Below, in pieces: positions 6,970 through 15,007 of a stretch of 27,260 nt of DNA (the stretch's first letter is position 1; each line of letters opens with the position of its first letter). The notes beneath the pieces are model-generated. The model was not told the DNA's origin. It ran no database searches and saw only the letters and a program-made list of their open reading frames with translations. This stretch comes from CAZXNF01 sp050741255 (GTDB lineage Bacteria > Pseudomonadota > Gammaproteobacteria > Burkholderiales > SG8-41): positions 1-27,260 of the forward strand of contig JBOIEQ010000048.1 in assembly GCA_050741255.1 (NCBI GenBank). The letters are read 5' to 3'. Both the position numbers and the translations under genes were made by a program.

Positions 6970-7971
6970 TCAGCCTTCGGGCTTGAGTCCGATGGCCTTC
7001 ACGATCTTGGCGTACTTGGCCTGCTCGTTGAGCAGGTAGGCGCCGAATTCCTCCGGCGTCGTGATCGACGGCTCGAAAGCCTGCTGCGAGAGGCGTTGCT
7101 TGAGGTCGTCGGTTTTCAGCGCCTTCACCATCTCGCCGTTCATGCGACTGACGATTTCGCGCGGCGTGCCCGCCGGGAATGCGAAGCCGTGAAACTCGAT
7201 CATTTCGTAGCCCCTTGCACCGGACTCGTCGAGCGTCGGCAGGTTCGGCAGGTACTGCGAGCGCTTGAGCCCGGTCACCGCCAGCCCGCGGATACGGCCG
7301 CCCTGTACGTGCGGCAGCACGTTCAGCATGTTCAGCAGGTTCATCTGCACTTCGTTGCCGAGCAGCGCATTGGTGGCGAGCGCGCCCGACTTGTAGGGCA
7401 CGTGCGCGATGTCGGCGCCCGTCAGGTTGTTGAAGAGCTCGCCCGCGAGGTGCGTGATGCCGCCGGTGCCGCCCGAACCGTAACGCAGCGACCCGGGCTT
7501 GGCTTTCGACAGCGCGACGAACTCGGCGACGGTTTGCGCGGGCACGCTGGGGTGGATGACGAGGGCATAGCTGATCGTGCCGTGCAGCATGATGGGCATG
7601 ATGCTTTTGGCGAGATCGTAGGGGACGCTGAGGTGCACGCTGGGTGCGATGGCCTGGCTGCTGCCGATGACGATCATCGTGTAGCCGTCGGGCGTGGCTT
7701 TGACGCCGACTTCCATGCCGATGCGGCCGGTGGCGCCCGGGCGGTTTTCGAGGACGATCTGCTGGCCGAGCTGCTGGGAGAGCGTTTGCGCGAGGATGCG
7801 CGAGACGATGTCGTATGAGCCGCCGGCGCCGTACGGGGCGACGATGCGCAGCGACCGGCTCGGATACGTGTCGGCGGCAACGGCAGCAGCCGACAGGACG
7901 AGCAAGAGGGAGGGGGCGGTAACGCAGATGACGCCGATGACACGTATGGCAGCGCGGACAATTCGCAGCAT
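6970..7971 (-). CDS. Bug/TctC-family periplasmic substrate-binding protein 2
   Basis: This 333-residue protein has an N-terminal signal sequence ending near AVAADTYPSR (residue 34). Bug signatures follow: YPSRSLRIVAPYGAGGSYDIVSR, LENRPGATGRIG, PDGYTMIVIGSS, LRYGSGGTGGITHLAGELF, AHVPYKSGALATNAL and LPTLDESGARGYE. The ATG at 7971 is chosen because GGGAGAG lies just upstream and the signal peptide begins there; the frame is open much further but that part is not protein-like. It is first in an operon with a RidA gene and divergent from the triple-RidA and M20 genes. The receptor therefore probably brings in the compound handled by those enzymes. No permease subunits are present. Confidence 0.9.
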   Translation of the reverse strand: MLRIVRAAIRVIGVICVTAPSLLLVLSAAAVAADTYPSRSLRIVAPYGAGGSYDIVSRILAQTLSQQLGQQIVLENRPGATGRIGMEVGVKATPDGYTMIVIGSSQAIAPSVHLSVPYDLAKSIMPIMLHGTISYALVIHPSVPAQTVAEFVALSKAKPGSLRYGSGGTGGITHLAGELFNNLTGADIAHVPYKSGALATNALLGNEVQMNLLNMLNVLPHVQGGRIRGLAVTGLKRSQYLPNLPTLDESGARGYEMIEFHGFAFPAGTPREIVSRMNGEMVKALKTDDLKQRLSQQAFEPSITTPEEFGAYLLNEQAKYAKIVKAIGLKPEG

Positions 7972-8072
7972 GGATGCTCTCCCTGTAGTCACTCCTCGCA
8001 CCCCTATAGTAGCGGAACAGTGCGCCGCGTGTGTTGCCGCAAGCGCCCACGCAAGGCGCGCATTTTCCAAGC

Positions 8073-8078
8073 TACAAT
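8073..8078 (+). promoter_or_regulatory. Possible -10 element of the triple-RidA and M20 operon
   Basis: TACAAT, within the same CTACAATTT string as at 1039-1047, lies 31 bases before the GTG start at 8110. The -35 region is weak. A possible minus-strand -10 (TACTAT, 8011-8006) for the Bug-RidA operon lies in the same 138-base divergent gap. Confidence 0.35.
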
Positions 8079-8109
8079 TTGCCGCTCTCATTCCTGCCGA
8101 GAACTCCCG

Positions 8110-9438
8110 GTGAAAAAGCCCCCAGCGCGCGTCAAATCCACCTGGCCGACCTGCGTCGCCGCCGGCCCTTTCATGTTTTTCAGCGGCCAGATGGGCCGCA
8201 ATGCCAAAGGCGCGCTGTGCACCGGCTTTGAGGAAATGGAAGGCCAGGGCCCCGAGCAGGCGGGCGGTTACGCGTGGGTAGACCGCATGGAAGGCCCGGT
8301 CGGCGCGCAGGGCATCGCGATCTACGAGCAATACCGGGCTTATTTCGAGCGCGAAGGCGGCGATCTCAGGAATTTGCTGCGCTATCACATCTACCAGCGC
8401 GACAAGCGATTCTTCCCGGTATTCGAGCGCGTGCGCCGCGAGTACGAGAAGGCGCCGCCCTCGAGCACTGCCGTCGGCATGGGGCGCTTCGAGCCGACTG
8501 ACGCGGCGCGCCTGTGTATAGACGCGATTGCACTGCGCCCCGCCGCGGAAAAAATGCTCGGCAAGCGCGAAGTACTGGGGGGGGCTTCCGCGCACACCGC
8601 AGCGGCGACGTTCTCGCATGTCATAGGCGCGGGGCCGTATTTATTCCTCGCCGGGCAGATTCCGATCGACGCCTCCAGGCCCGGCGCACCGCTGATCCGC
8701 AATTACGACGACATTCCCGAGGCCGGCCACTTCCTGCGGCGCGGGCGCAGCCACGAAGACGCGCGTAACGGCCCGATCGCGGCGCAGACCTGGTTCACCT
8801 ACGACCTGATTCGCCAGCATCTCGAAGCGTCGGGCTCGTCGATGGATTCCATCCTGAACCTGATCATCTACCTGCAGGACATGCGTGACTTCCCGACCTT
8901 TCACCGCATCCACGAGCGCTTCTTCGGCAAGGCGGCGCCGGCGCTCACCGTGATCGAAGTCGGTGAAGTCGGGCATAAAGGCACTCTGATCGAGATCGAG
9001 CCGACGGCGATCATTCCGGGCCGCGGCCTCGAGCGCAAGATCTACGGCGCTCCCGGCTGGCAGCCGCCCGCACGCATGAGCCAGGTCGTGGAAGCGGGCG
9101 GTCTTGCCTTCTTCTCCGGAATCGCGGGCGTCGATGCGGCGGGAAAGGCCGTCACCGGACGCAACACCGTCGCGCTGCAAAGCCTGGCAGCCATCGCCCA
9201 ACTCAAGGCGCAACTCAAGCTGGCCGGCCGCGATCTGTCGAGCGTCACGCACCTGAGCGTCTACGTGCAGGACATTGGCGACTTCAAGGCCGTCGAGGGT
9301 CTGCTCGTCAAGGCCTTCGGCAAGTGGCGGCCCGCGCTGATCGTGCTCGAGGTGCCGCGCCCCGCGCCGATCGCCGGCGCCCGCATGTCGATCACCGCCA
9401 TCGCATGGTTCGGCGAAGGCAAGCCGGCCGTCATTTAA
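8110..9438 (+). CDS. Triple-domain RidA/YjgF-family protein without catalytic Arg
   Basis: The 442-residue protein consists of three tandem RidA-like domains, about residues 12-143, 153-304 and 309-436. Each repeats the same marks: a G-P/L-x-x-F-x-S/A-G-Q/I strand (19-29, 174-184, 330-339), an I/V-Y-x-Q/V-D turn (94-99, 253-257, 384-388) and a C-terminal strand pair. The usual catalytic P-A-R becomes PSS (117-120), PAL (277-279) and PAL (408-410), so none of the three sites can work as in classical RidA. RidA normally forms a trimer of single domains, so one chain could fold as a covalent trimer. The GTG at 8110 is the best start, though its ribosome binding site is weak. A run of eight G falls in the linker between domains 1 and 2. 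The M20 gene follows after 20 bases. Confidence 0.85.
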   Translation: MKKPPARVKSTWPTCVAAGPFMFFSGQMGRNAKGALCTGFEEMEGQGPEQAGGYAWVDRMEGPVGAQGIAIYEQYRAYFEREGGDLRNLLRYHIYQRDKRFFPVFERVRREYEKAPPSSTAVGMGRFEPTDAARLCIDAIALRPAAEKMLGKREVLGGASAHTAAATFSHVIGAGPYLFLAGQIPIDASRPGAPLIRNYDDIPEAGHFLRRGRSHEDARNGPIAAQTWFTYDLIRQHLEASGSSMDSILNLIIYLQDMRDFPTFHRIHERFFGKAAPALTVIEVGEVGHKGTLIEIEPTAIIPGRGLERKIYGAPGWQPPARMSQVVEAGGLAFFSGIAGVDAAGKAVTGRNTVALQSLAAIAQLKAQLKLAGRDLSSVTHLSVYVQDIGDFKAVEGLLVKAFGKWRPALIVLEVPRPAPIAGARMSITAIAWFGEGKPAVI

Positions 9439-9458
9439 CAAGATCAACAGGAACGAGC

Positions 9459-10751
9459 ATGGACGCTGCACAGGCAAAAAAGATCGTAGAGAGCATCACT
9501 GCCGAACGCTGCACCGAGCTTGCGGCCACCCTGGTCGACATTCCCAGCCTCACCGGCAACGAGCGGCCGATCGCGGAATGCATGCTGAAGCTGCTGAACG
9601 ACATGGGCATCGAGTCCTACCTGCAGGAGTTCGAGCCGGACCGCTTCAACACCATCGGGCACATCAAGGGCACGGGCAACGGCGCGACGCTGCTCCTGAA
9701 CGGCCACATGGACATTTCGTTTTCCGGCAACGAGGCGTACCTGCCCAAGGCGCCGGGCTACAAACCCAAGGCGGTGATCAAGGACGGCTGGATCCACGGC
9801 ATGGGTGTGCACAACATGAAGGGCGGTTGCGCGGCCTTCCTCGCGGCGGCGGAGGCCGTCGTGAAATCCGGCGTGCAACTGAACGGCAACGTGCTGCTCG
9901 CCTTCGTCGGCGGCGAGATCGAGCGTCACGCGGTGATCCACTACCAGGGCGCGACCTACCGCGGCGGCGGCTGCGGCACCAAGCATTTCGTCAACAACGG
10001 TGGCATCGCCGACATGGCGGTGGTCGGCGAGCCGACGCGCATGATGCTCGTCAACGAGCATGTGGGCTCGGTCGGCGTGCGCATCACGACCCGCGGCAAG
10101 CCCGCGCCGCTGCGGGTGGCCGACCACGGCGACGACGCGATCAGGAAGATGCGCGTGCTGATCGACGAGTTCGACGATTTCGCGAACGAGTATTCCAGCC
10201 GCCACGAGTACAAGGGCCGGCCGTCGACGGTGCACATGCACTCGATCGAGGGCGGCTGGCCTTACCGCTGCAACCGCGTGCCGTTTTTCTGCCATGTGTT
10301 CCTCGAGTTCCGGGTGCTGCCCAACCAGAAGGTGAACGAGGTGCCGCTGGAAGTCGAACGGCTGCTCGACCGCGTCCGCGCGAAACGCCCGGGACTGGAG
10401 TTCGACACGGAGTTCTTCGTCACGTTGCCGCCCGCTCAGGACTGCTCGACCTCCGTCATCGCGAACCGCATGCGCGCCGCGCACCAGTCGGTGATGGGCG
10501 CGCCGCCGGAGGAAAACGTGGGCCTGTTCTATTCCGACGCGAGCCACCTGCAGGCCTACGGCATCCCCGCGGTGAACTACGGACCGAGCGGCCGCACGGT
10601 GACCGGCAAGGAGAACTGGGACCCGGATGTCGGCGAGCATCTCTCGATCGAGGATCTCACCAACACCGCGAAGGTCTACGCCGCGGTCATCCTCGACGTG
10701 TGTTCGAAAACCCGCGAGGAACTGGGACTGAAGGTGCTGCCGCCGGCCTGA
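9459..10751 (+). CDS. M20-family metallopeptidase/deacylase with variant metal site
   Basis: This 430-residue protein belongs to the M20 (ArgE/DapE/CPG2) family. It has LLLNGHMDIS (metal His83 and Asp85), GMGVHNMKGG (115-123), GGEIERH (151-157), VVGEPT (188-193) and, near the end, GIPAVNYGPSGR and a final His in DVGEHLSIEDL. M20 enzymes use two zinc ions to hydrolyse peptide, acyl-amide or carbamoyl bonds in the cytoplasm. Two usual ligands are altered: the bridging Asp of the D-M-K-G motif is Asn119, and the catalytic E-E pair reads E-I-E. The ATG is supported by AGGA seven bases upstream. It is second in an operon with the triple-RidA gene, suggesting hydrolysis of an amide or acylated amine. 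Confidence 0.88.
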   Translation: MDAAQAKKIVESITAERCTELAATLVDIPSLTGNERPIAECMLKLLNDMGIESYLQEFEPDRFNTIGHIKGTGNGATLLLNGHMDISFSGNEAYLPKAPGYKPKAVIKDGWIHGMGVHNMKGGCAAFLAAAEAVVKSGVQLNGNVLLAFVGGEIERHAVIHYQGATYRGGGCGTKHFVNNGGIADMAVVGEPTRMMLVNEHVGSVGVRITTRGKPAPLRVADHGDDAIRKMRVLIDEFDDFANEYSSRHEYKGRPSTVHMHSIEGGWPYRCNRVPFFCHVFLEFRVLPNQKVNEVPLEVERLLDRVRAKRPGLEFDTEFFVTLPPAQDCSTSVIANRMRAAHQSVMGAPPEENVGLFYSDASHLQAYGIPAVNYGPSGRTVTGKENWDPDVGEHLSIEDLTNTAKVYAAVILDVCSKTREELGLKVLPPA

Positions 10752-10821
10752 GCGGGCGCCGCCCCGCGCGGCAAGCTGTCACTCTGCATTGCAGCAATCG
10801 CGTACGTCACGCGAATCGGGC

Positions 10822-10827
10822 TATACT
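10822..10827 (+). promoter_or_regulatory. Possible -10 element of the efflux operon
   Basis: TATACT lies about 130 bases before the HlyD-like start, with no clear -35. A small palindrome ATTGC-A-GCAAT at 10788-10798, just upstream, could be an operator. Confidence 0.3.
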
Positions 10828-10953
10828 TTGCAGGCACCACCGACATCGCAGACGAGACGCTTTTTTCCCAGAAGATCTGCCGGCAGGTGCATTCGCATTT
10901 CACTTCCCGCAATACCGCAGCGCCATTCACGCAGGCAGCACCCGCTTTTATTC

Positions 10954-12105
10954 ATGTCGGAGAGGCAACCGAAAGGCGCACGCAACGGGGTCGGTGACGA
11001 CGCCGGCACCGCCCGCGCGCGCTGGCGCGACGACCGCCGCAAGACCTGGGTGCTGGCCGCCATCGCGCTCCTGCTCGTGCTCTGGGTCGGCAAATGGGCC
11101 TGGTATCGCTGGACCCACGTCTACATCGACGACGCCCGCATCGACGGCGAGGTCGTCACCCTCTCCAGCCGCGTCTCCGGCTGGGTCACCGAGTTGCCCG
11201 TCATCGAGGGTGATGAGGTCAAACAGGGCGCGCTCCTCGTGCAGATCGACAGCCGCGATTCGGTATTGCAGCGCGAAGCCCTGCTGGCCCGGCTCGGCGC
11301 CCTCGAACACCAGATCGGGGCGATGCAGGCGCAGACCGGCCAAGTCGATCAGGAAACCCTGGGCAAGGTACAGAGCGAAACCAACCGGCTGGTCGCGGCG
11401 GAAGCCGAAGCCGCATCGCACAGCGTGCAGATGCAGCAGGCGAGCGAGGACTACAAGCGGGCCCAGGATCTCGCCGCGCAGAAATGGATTTCGCCGCAGG
11501 CGCTGGAGCGTGCGCGCACCACCTACCAGCAGTTGCAGGAAAACCACCGCAAGGCGCTGGCCGACGCGGCGGCGGCGCGCGGCACGCTGTCCACCGCGGG
11601 CGGCAGCCGGCGCCAGATGCAGGTGATGGCGCGCCAGTTGCTGGTGCTCGAGCGCCAGGCCGACGAGCTCCGTGCCGAGGTCCGGCGCCGCGAAGTGGAC
11701 ATCGCCGACCGCACGATCGTCAGCCCGCGCGACGGCCGCGTGGTGATGACCTTCGTGCGCAAGGGCGAGCACGTCGCCGCCGGCCAGCGCATCCTCATGT
11801 TCCACGACCCGAACGAGATCTGGGTCGAGGCCAACGTGCGGGAAACCGACATGGCGCGGCTGAAGCCCGGCATGAAGGCCGACATCCGCGTCGATGCCTA
11901 TCCCGGCCAGGTCTTCACCGCCGAGGTGTTTCGCATCGGACAGGCGGCCACCAGCAAGTTCGCGCTGCTGCCCGACCCCAACCCCAGCGGCAACTTCACG
12001 AAGATCACGCAACGGCTGCCCGTGCGGTTCCGGCTCACCGACAAGACCGCGGCCCTGCGTCCGGGGATGATGGTGGAGGTCTACGTTGCCACCGGTCACG
12101 ACTGA
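10954..12105 (+). CDS. HlyD/EmrA-type membrane fusion protein of an efflux pump
   Basis: This 383-residue protein has a basic cytoplasmic tail, one membrane segment (about 30-48, TWVLAAIALLLVLWVGKWAW) and the HlyD pattern YIDDARIDGEVVTLSSRVSGWV. A long hairpin of coiled coil follows at about 105-235. The barrel half contains TIVSPRDGRVV and GQRILMFHDPNEIWVEANVRETD. Proteins of this type bridge an inner-membrane pump to an outer-membrane channel across the periplasm. No good ribosome binding site is visible at the ATG, but upstream residues are not protein-like. The last 20 bases overlap the pump gene. No outer-membrane factor gene is near, so a TolC-like protein must be encoded elsewhere. Confidence 0.88.
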   Translation: MSERQPKGARNGVGDDAGTARARWRDDRRKTWVLAAIALLLVLWVGKWAWYRWTHVYIDDARIDGEVVTLSSRVSGWVTELPVIEGDEVKQGALLVQIDSRDSVLQREALLARLGALEHQIGAMQAQTGQVDQETLGKVQSETNRLVAAEAEAASHSVQMQQASEDYKRAQDLAAQKWISPQALERARTTYQQLQENHRKALADAAAARGTLSTAGGSRRQMQVMARQLLVLERQADELRAEVRRREVDIADRTIVSPRDGRVVMTFVRKGEHVAAGQRILMFHDPNEIWVEANVRETDMARLKPGMKADIRVDAYPGQVFTAEVFRIGQAATSKFALLPDPNPSGNFTKITQRLPVRFRLTDKTAALRPGMMVEVYVATGHD

Positions 12106-13663
12106 CGCGCTGTTCGAGCGCTACGGGCCGCGCTACCGCTGGCTCGCGACCATCACGGTCATGCTGGGCACGATCTCGGCGATGCTGACGACCACCAGCG
12201 TCAACGTCGCCATTCCCGACATCATGGGTGCGTTCGGCATCGGTCAGGACCGGGCGCAGTGGTTCTCCACCGCCGCGCTGGCGTCGATGACGATCGGCAT
12301 GCTGCTGACCGACTGGATGCTGAACACCTTCGGCCAGCGCAGGACCTTCATCGGCTCGCTCGGCATTTTCGTGGTGGCGCTGGTCGTCGCCGGCATGAGC
12401 CCCAATGAAACGGTGCTCATCTTCTGCCGCATCGTGCAGGGCGCCGCGACCGGCCTGCTGCAGCCGCTGGCGATGTACGTCATGTTCCGCGTCTTTCCGC
12501 CCAACCGGCGCGGCATGGCGATGGGCTTCTTCGGCATGAGCGTGATCCTCGGGCCCGCGCTGGGGCCCACACTGGGCGGCATCCTGATCGACCAGTTCAA
12601 CTGGCGCTACATCTTTTTCGTGACCGTGCCGATCTGCATCGCCGGCATGCTCATGGGCAGCGTGCTGCTGCCGGAATGCGAGGAGGAAGGTGGCCGCGTG
12701 CGCTTCGACTGGCCCGGCTTCCTGCTGATGTCGGTCACCATCGCCTGCCTGCTGATCGGTCTTTCCAACGGCCAGCGCGAAGGCTGGTACTCGGACACCA
12801 TCCTGGCGCTGCTCGGCACCACCGTCGCCGCGGGTCTCGGGTTCGTGGCGTGGGAACTGCATACGGACAAACCGCTGGTCAACCTGCGGGTGTTGACCAA
12901 CACACGCTTCACCGCGGCGGCCGTCGTCGCCTTCACGTTCGGCGTGGGGCTGTTTGGGGCGACGTACCTCGTGCCGCTGTTCGTACAGACGGTGCAGCAC
13001 TACACGCCGCTGTCCGCGGGCCTGCTGCTGATGCCGGCGGGTCTCGTGATGGGGGCGATCATGCCGCTCTCCGGCTACCTCAGCGACCGGATCTCGGCGC
13101 GCGCGCTGATCATCGCGGGCCTGTTGTGCCTGGCGCTGTCGTCCTACTGGCTGGCGGGCGTGGACGCCAACATGTCGTTCTGGATGATCGCCTGGTTCAT
13201 GATCGTGTCGCGCATCGGGCTGAGCTTCATCAAGCCGGCGCTCAATGTCAGCGCGCTGCGCGTGCTGCCCCCGGAGGAGCTCGGCCAGGGCGCGGGCATC
13301 ATCAATTTCACGCGCCAGCTCGGGGGGGCCTTCGGCGTCAACCTGCTGTCCGTCACGCTCGACCGGCGCACCTTCTTCCACAGCGACACGCTGACCAGCC
13401 TGCAGTCGCCCGACAACACCGCCACGGCGGAACTGCTGCGCCAGGTGCAGGAGTTGCTGGCCCGGGGCGGCGTGCCCGAGGAGCTGCAGAACGCGGGCGC
13501 CCTGCATTTCCTCGGCCGCGTGGTGCATGCGCAGGCCTACACGATGGGCTTTCGCGACAGCTTCCTCATCGCCGCGGCGATTTGCACGGTGTGCCTGATC
13601 CCCGCGTGGATCATGGGCGGGGGCCGGGCGGAAAGCACCGCGGCGCGCCACGTGGCCGTTTGA
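12086..13663 (+). CDS. DHA2-family (EmrB/QacA-type) MFS drug exporter
   Basis: This 525-residue membrane protein has about 14 membrane segments, the number typical of the DHA2 family. Early motif TTSVNVAIPDIMGAFG, the RIVQGAATGLLQPL helix and the antiporter motif GPALGPTLGGILID-x-x-x-WRYIF are all present. It exports toxic or hydrophobic compounds using the proton gradient, together with the EmrA-like partner encoded just before it. The start is a TTG at 12086: GGAGGT ends five bases upstream, and the start lies inside the previous gene with a 20-base overlap, a sign of coupled translation. The stop is one base from that of the convergent FKBP gene. A run of seven G lies at 13322-13328. Confidence 0.9.
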   Translation: MPPVTTDALFERYGPRYRWLATITVMLGTISAMLTTTSVNVAIPDIMGAFGIGQDRAQWFSTAALASMTIGMLLTDWMLNTFGQRRTFIGSLGIFVVALVVAGMSPNETVLIFCRIVQGAATGLLQPLAMYVMFRVFPPNRRGMAMGFFGMSVILGPALGPTLGGILIDQFNWRYIFFVTVPICIAGMLMGSVLLPECEEEGGRVRFDWPGFLLMSVTIACLLIGLSNGQREGWYSDTILALLGTTVAAGLGFVAWELHTDKPLVNLRVLTNTRFTAAAVVAFTFGVGLFGATYLVPLFVQTVQHYTPLSAGLLLMPAGLVMGAIMPLSGYLSDRISARALIIAGLLCLALSSYWLAGVDANMSFWMIAWFMIVSRIGLSFIKPALNVSALRVLPPEELGQGAGIINFTRQLGGAFGVNLLSVTLDRRTFFHSDTLTSLQSPDNTATAELLRQVQELLARGGVPEELQNAGALHFLGRVVHAQAYTMGFRDSFLIAAAICTVCLIPAWIMGGGRAESTAARHVAV

Positions 13664-13664
13664 A

Positions 13665-13994
13665 TTACTTCACGCCGAGCAATTCCACCTCGAACACCAG
13701 CACGGCATTCGGCGGGATGACGCCGCCGGCGCCGCGCGCGCCGTAGCCCATCGCGGGCGGGATCGTGAGCTTGCGCTTGCCGCCGACCTGCATGCCGGCG
13801 ACGCCCTCGTCCCAGCCCTTGATGACGTGCCCCTTGCCGAGCGGGAAGTCGAACGGATCGCCGCGGTCCTTGCTGGAATCGAACTTGGTGCCGTCGGTCA
13901 GCCAGCCGGTGTAGTGGACGGTGACGTGCTGCCCGGCGGTGGCCGCGGCGCCGGCGCCCACGGTGAGTTCTTCGATGATGAGTTTGTCGGTCAT
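13665..13994 (-). CDS. FKBP-type peptidyl-prolyl isomerase
   Basis: This 109-residue protein is a single, complete FKBP domain: VTVHYTGWLTDGTKFDSS, then PFDFPLGKGHVIKGWDEGVAGM, GGKRKLTIPPAMGYG and PPNAVLVFEVELLGVK. All the usual pocket residues (Tyr, Phe, Asp of the FDSS turn, Val-Ile-x-x-Trp) are kept. It catalyses cis-trans isomerisation at proline bonds. It has no signal peptide, so it acts in the cytoplasm. The gene is 47 bases after the Bug gene on the same strand and may be read through from it or have its own promoter in that gap. It converges almost without gap on the efflux pump gene. Confidence 0.95.
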   Translation of the reverse strand: MTDKLIIEELTVGAGAAATAGQHVTVHYTGWLTDGTKFDSSKDRGDPFDFPLGKGHVIKGWDEGVAGMQVGGKRKLTIPPAMGYGARGAGGVIPPNAVLVFEVELLGVK

Positions 13995-14041
13995 GGGAGT
14001 CTCGGGATGAAAAGAGGGGACATTGTAGTAGGCGAACGGCG

Positions 14042-15007
14042 TTATTCCGGCTTGATGCCGGCCTCGCGGACCACTTTCGCCCACTTGGTGATTTCCGCCT
14101 TGATGAAACGCTCGTACTCGGCGGGCGTGTTGGTTTCCGGCTCCGCGCCCTGCTGCGAGAATTTCTCGCGCACGTCGGGGCTGGCGACGATGCGCACCAG
14201 TTCCCGGTTCAGCCGGTCGACGACCGGTTTCGGCGTGCCGGCGGTCGTCAGCACGCCGTACCAGTTGGTCGCCTCGAAACCCGGCAGGCCGGATTCCGCG
14301 ATGGTCGGCAGGTCCGGCATGGCCGGCGAGCGCTTGAGCGTGGTGACACCCAGCGCGCGCAGCCGCCCCGACTTCACGTGCGGCATGACGGACAGCATGC
14401 TGGTGATCGTGAACGACACCTGTCCGCCGATCAGGTCGGTCATCGCCGGCGTCGCACCCTTGTAGTGGATCGCGACCACCTCGATACCGGCCATGGAACG
14501 GAACAATTCCCCGCCCAGGTGCGACGACGTGCCGGCGCCGGGCGAGGCGAAATTGAGCTGCCCGGGACGCGCTTTTGCGTAAGCGATCAGCTCCTTCACG
14601 CTCCTGACGGGCAGACTGGCATGCACGGCCAGCATGTTGGTCACGTTGGCGAGCAGGGTGACGGGCGCGAAGTCTTTCACGGGATCGAAGGGCATGTCTC
14701 TGATGAGCGCCGGATTGATGGTGAAGTTCGCGTTGCCGAGCAGCAGCGTGTAGCCGTCCGCCGGCGCCTTCGCGACGACCAGGGCGCCGATGTTGGCGTT
14801 GCCGCCTGCGCGGTTGTCGACGACGACCTGCTGGCCCCACGCCTCCGTGAGCTTGATGCCGATGATGCGGCCCACGATGTCCGAACCGCCGCCCGGCGCG
14901 AACGGCACCACCATGCGGAGGGGGCGCGAAGGATAGTCGGCCGCGGCGGCGGCGCCCGCCGCCAGGGCCAGGCCAACCGCGAGGACCGTGCGTGCGTGTG
15001 TGCTCAT
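14042..15007 (-). CDS. Bug/TctC-family periplasmic substrate-binding protein 3
   Basis: This 321-residue protein has a short signal peptide ending in AAAAADYPSR (about residue 23). It has all the common Bug marks: RPLRMVVPFAPGGGSDIVGRIIG, VVDNRAGGNANIG, ADGYTLLLGN, NFASPGAGTSSHLGGELF, AIHYKGATPAMTDLIGGQ and LPTIAESGLPGFEATNWYG. The start ATG overlaps the stop of the MmgE/PrpD gene before it (ATGA), so the two are translationally coupled. This receptor therefore very likely binds the substrate, or a precursor of the substrate, of that enzyme. The ribosome binding site is weak, as expected for coupling. Confidence 0.92.
   Translation of the reverse strand: MSTHARTVLAVGLALAAGAAAAADYPSRPLRMVVPFAPGGGSDIVGRIIGIKLTEAWGQQVVVDNRAGGNANIGALVVAKAPADGYTLLLGNANFTINPALIRDMPFDPVKDFAPVTLLANVTNMLAVHASLPVRSVKELIAYAKARPGQLNFASPGAGTSSHLGGELFRSMAGIEVVAIHYKGATPAMTDLIGGQVSFTITSMLSVMPHVKSGRLRALGVTTLKRSPAMPDLPTIAESGLPGFEATNWYGVLTTAGTPKPVVDRLNRELVRIVASPDVREKFSQQGAEPETNTPAEYERFIKAEITKWAKVVREAGIKPE

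Noticed and set aside
7972..8619. A 216-codon N-terminal extension of Bug protein 2
   Set aside because: A signal peptide begins at the ATG at 7971 with GGGAGAG before it, and the extension lies antisense to the triple-RidA gene.
9459..10751. A decayed M20 pseudogene because of missing ligands
   Set aside because: The frame is intact and all other motifs are kept. The changed residues resemble a pattern I recall from other M20 proteins, so a distinct subfamily is more likely.
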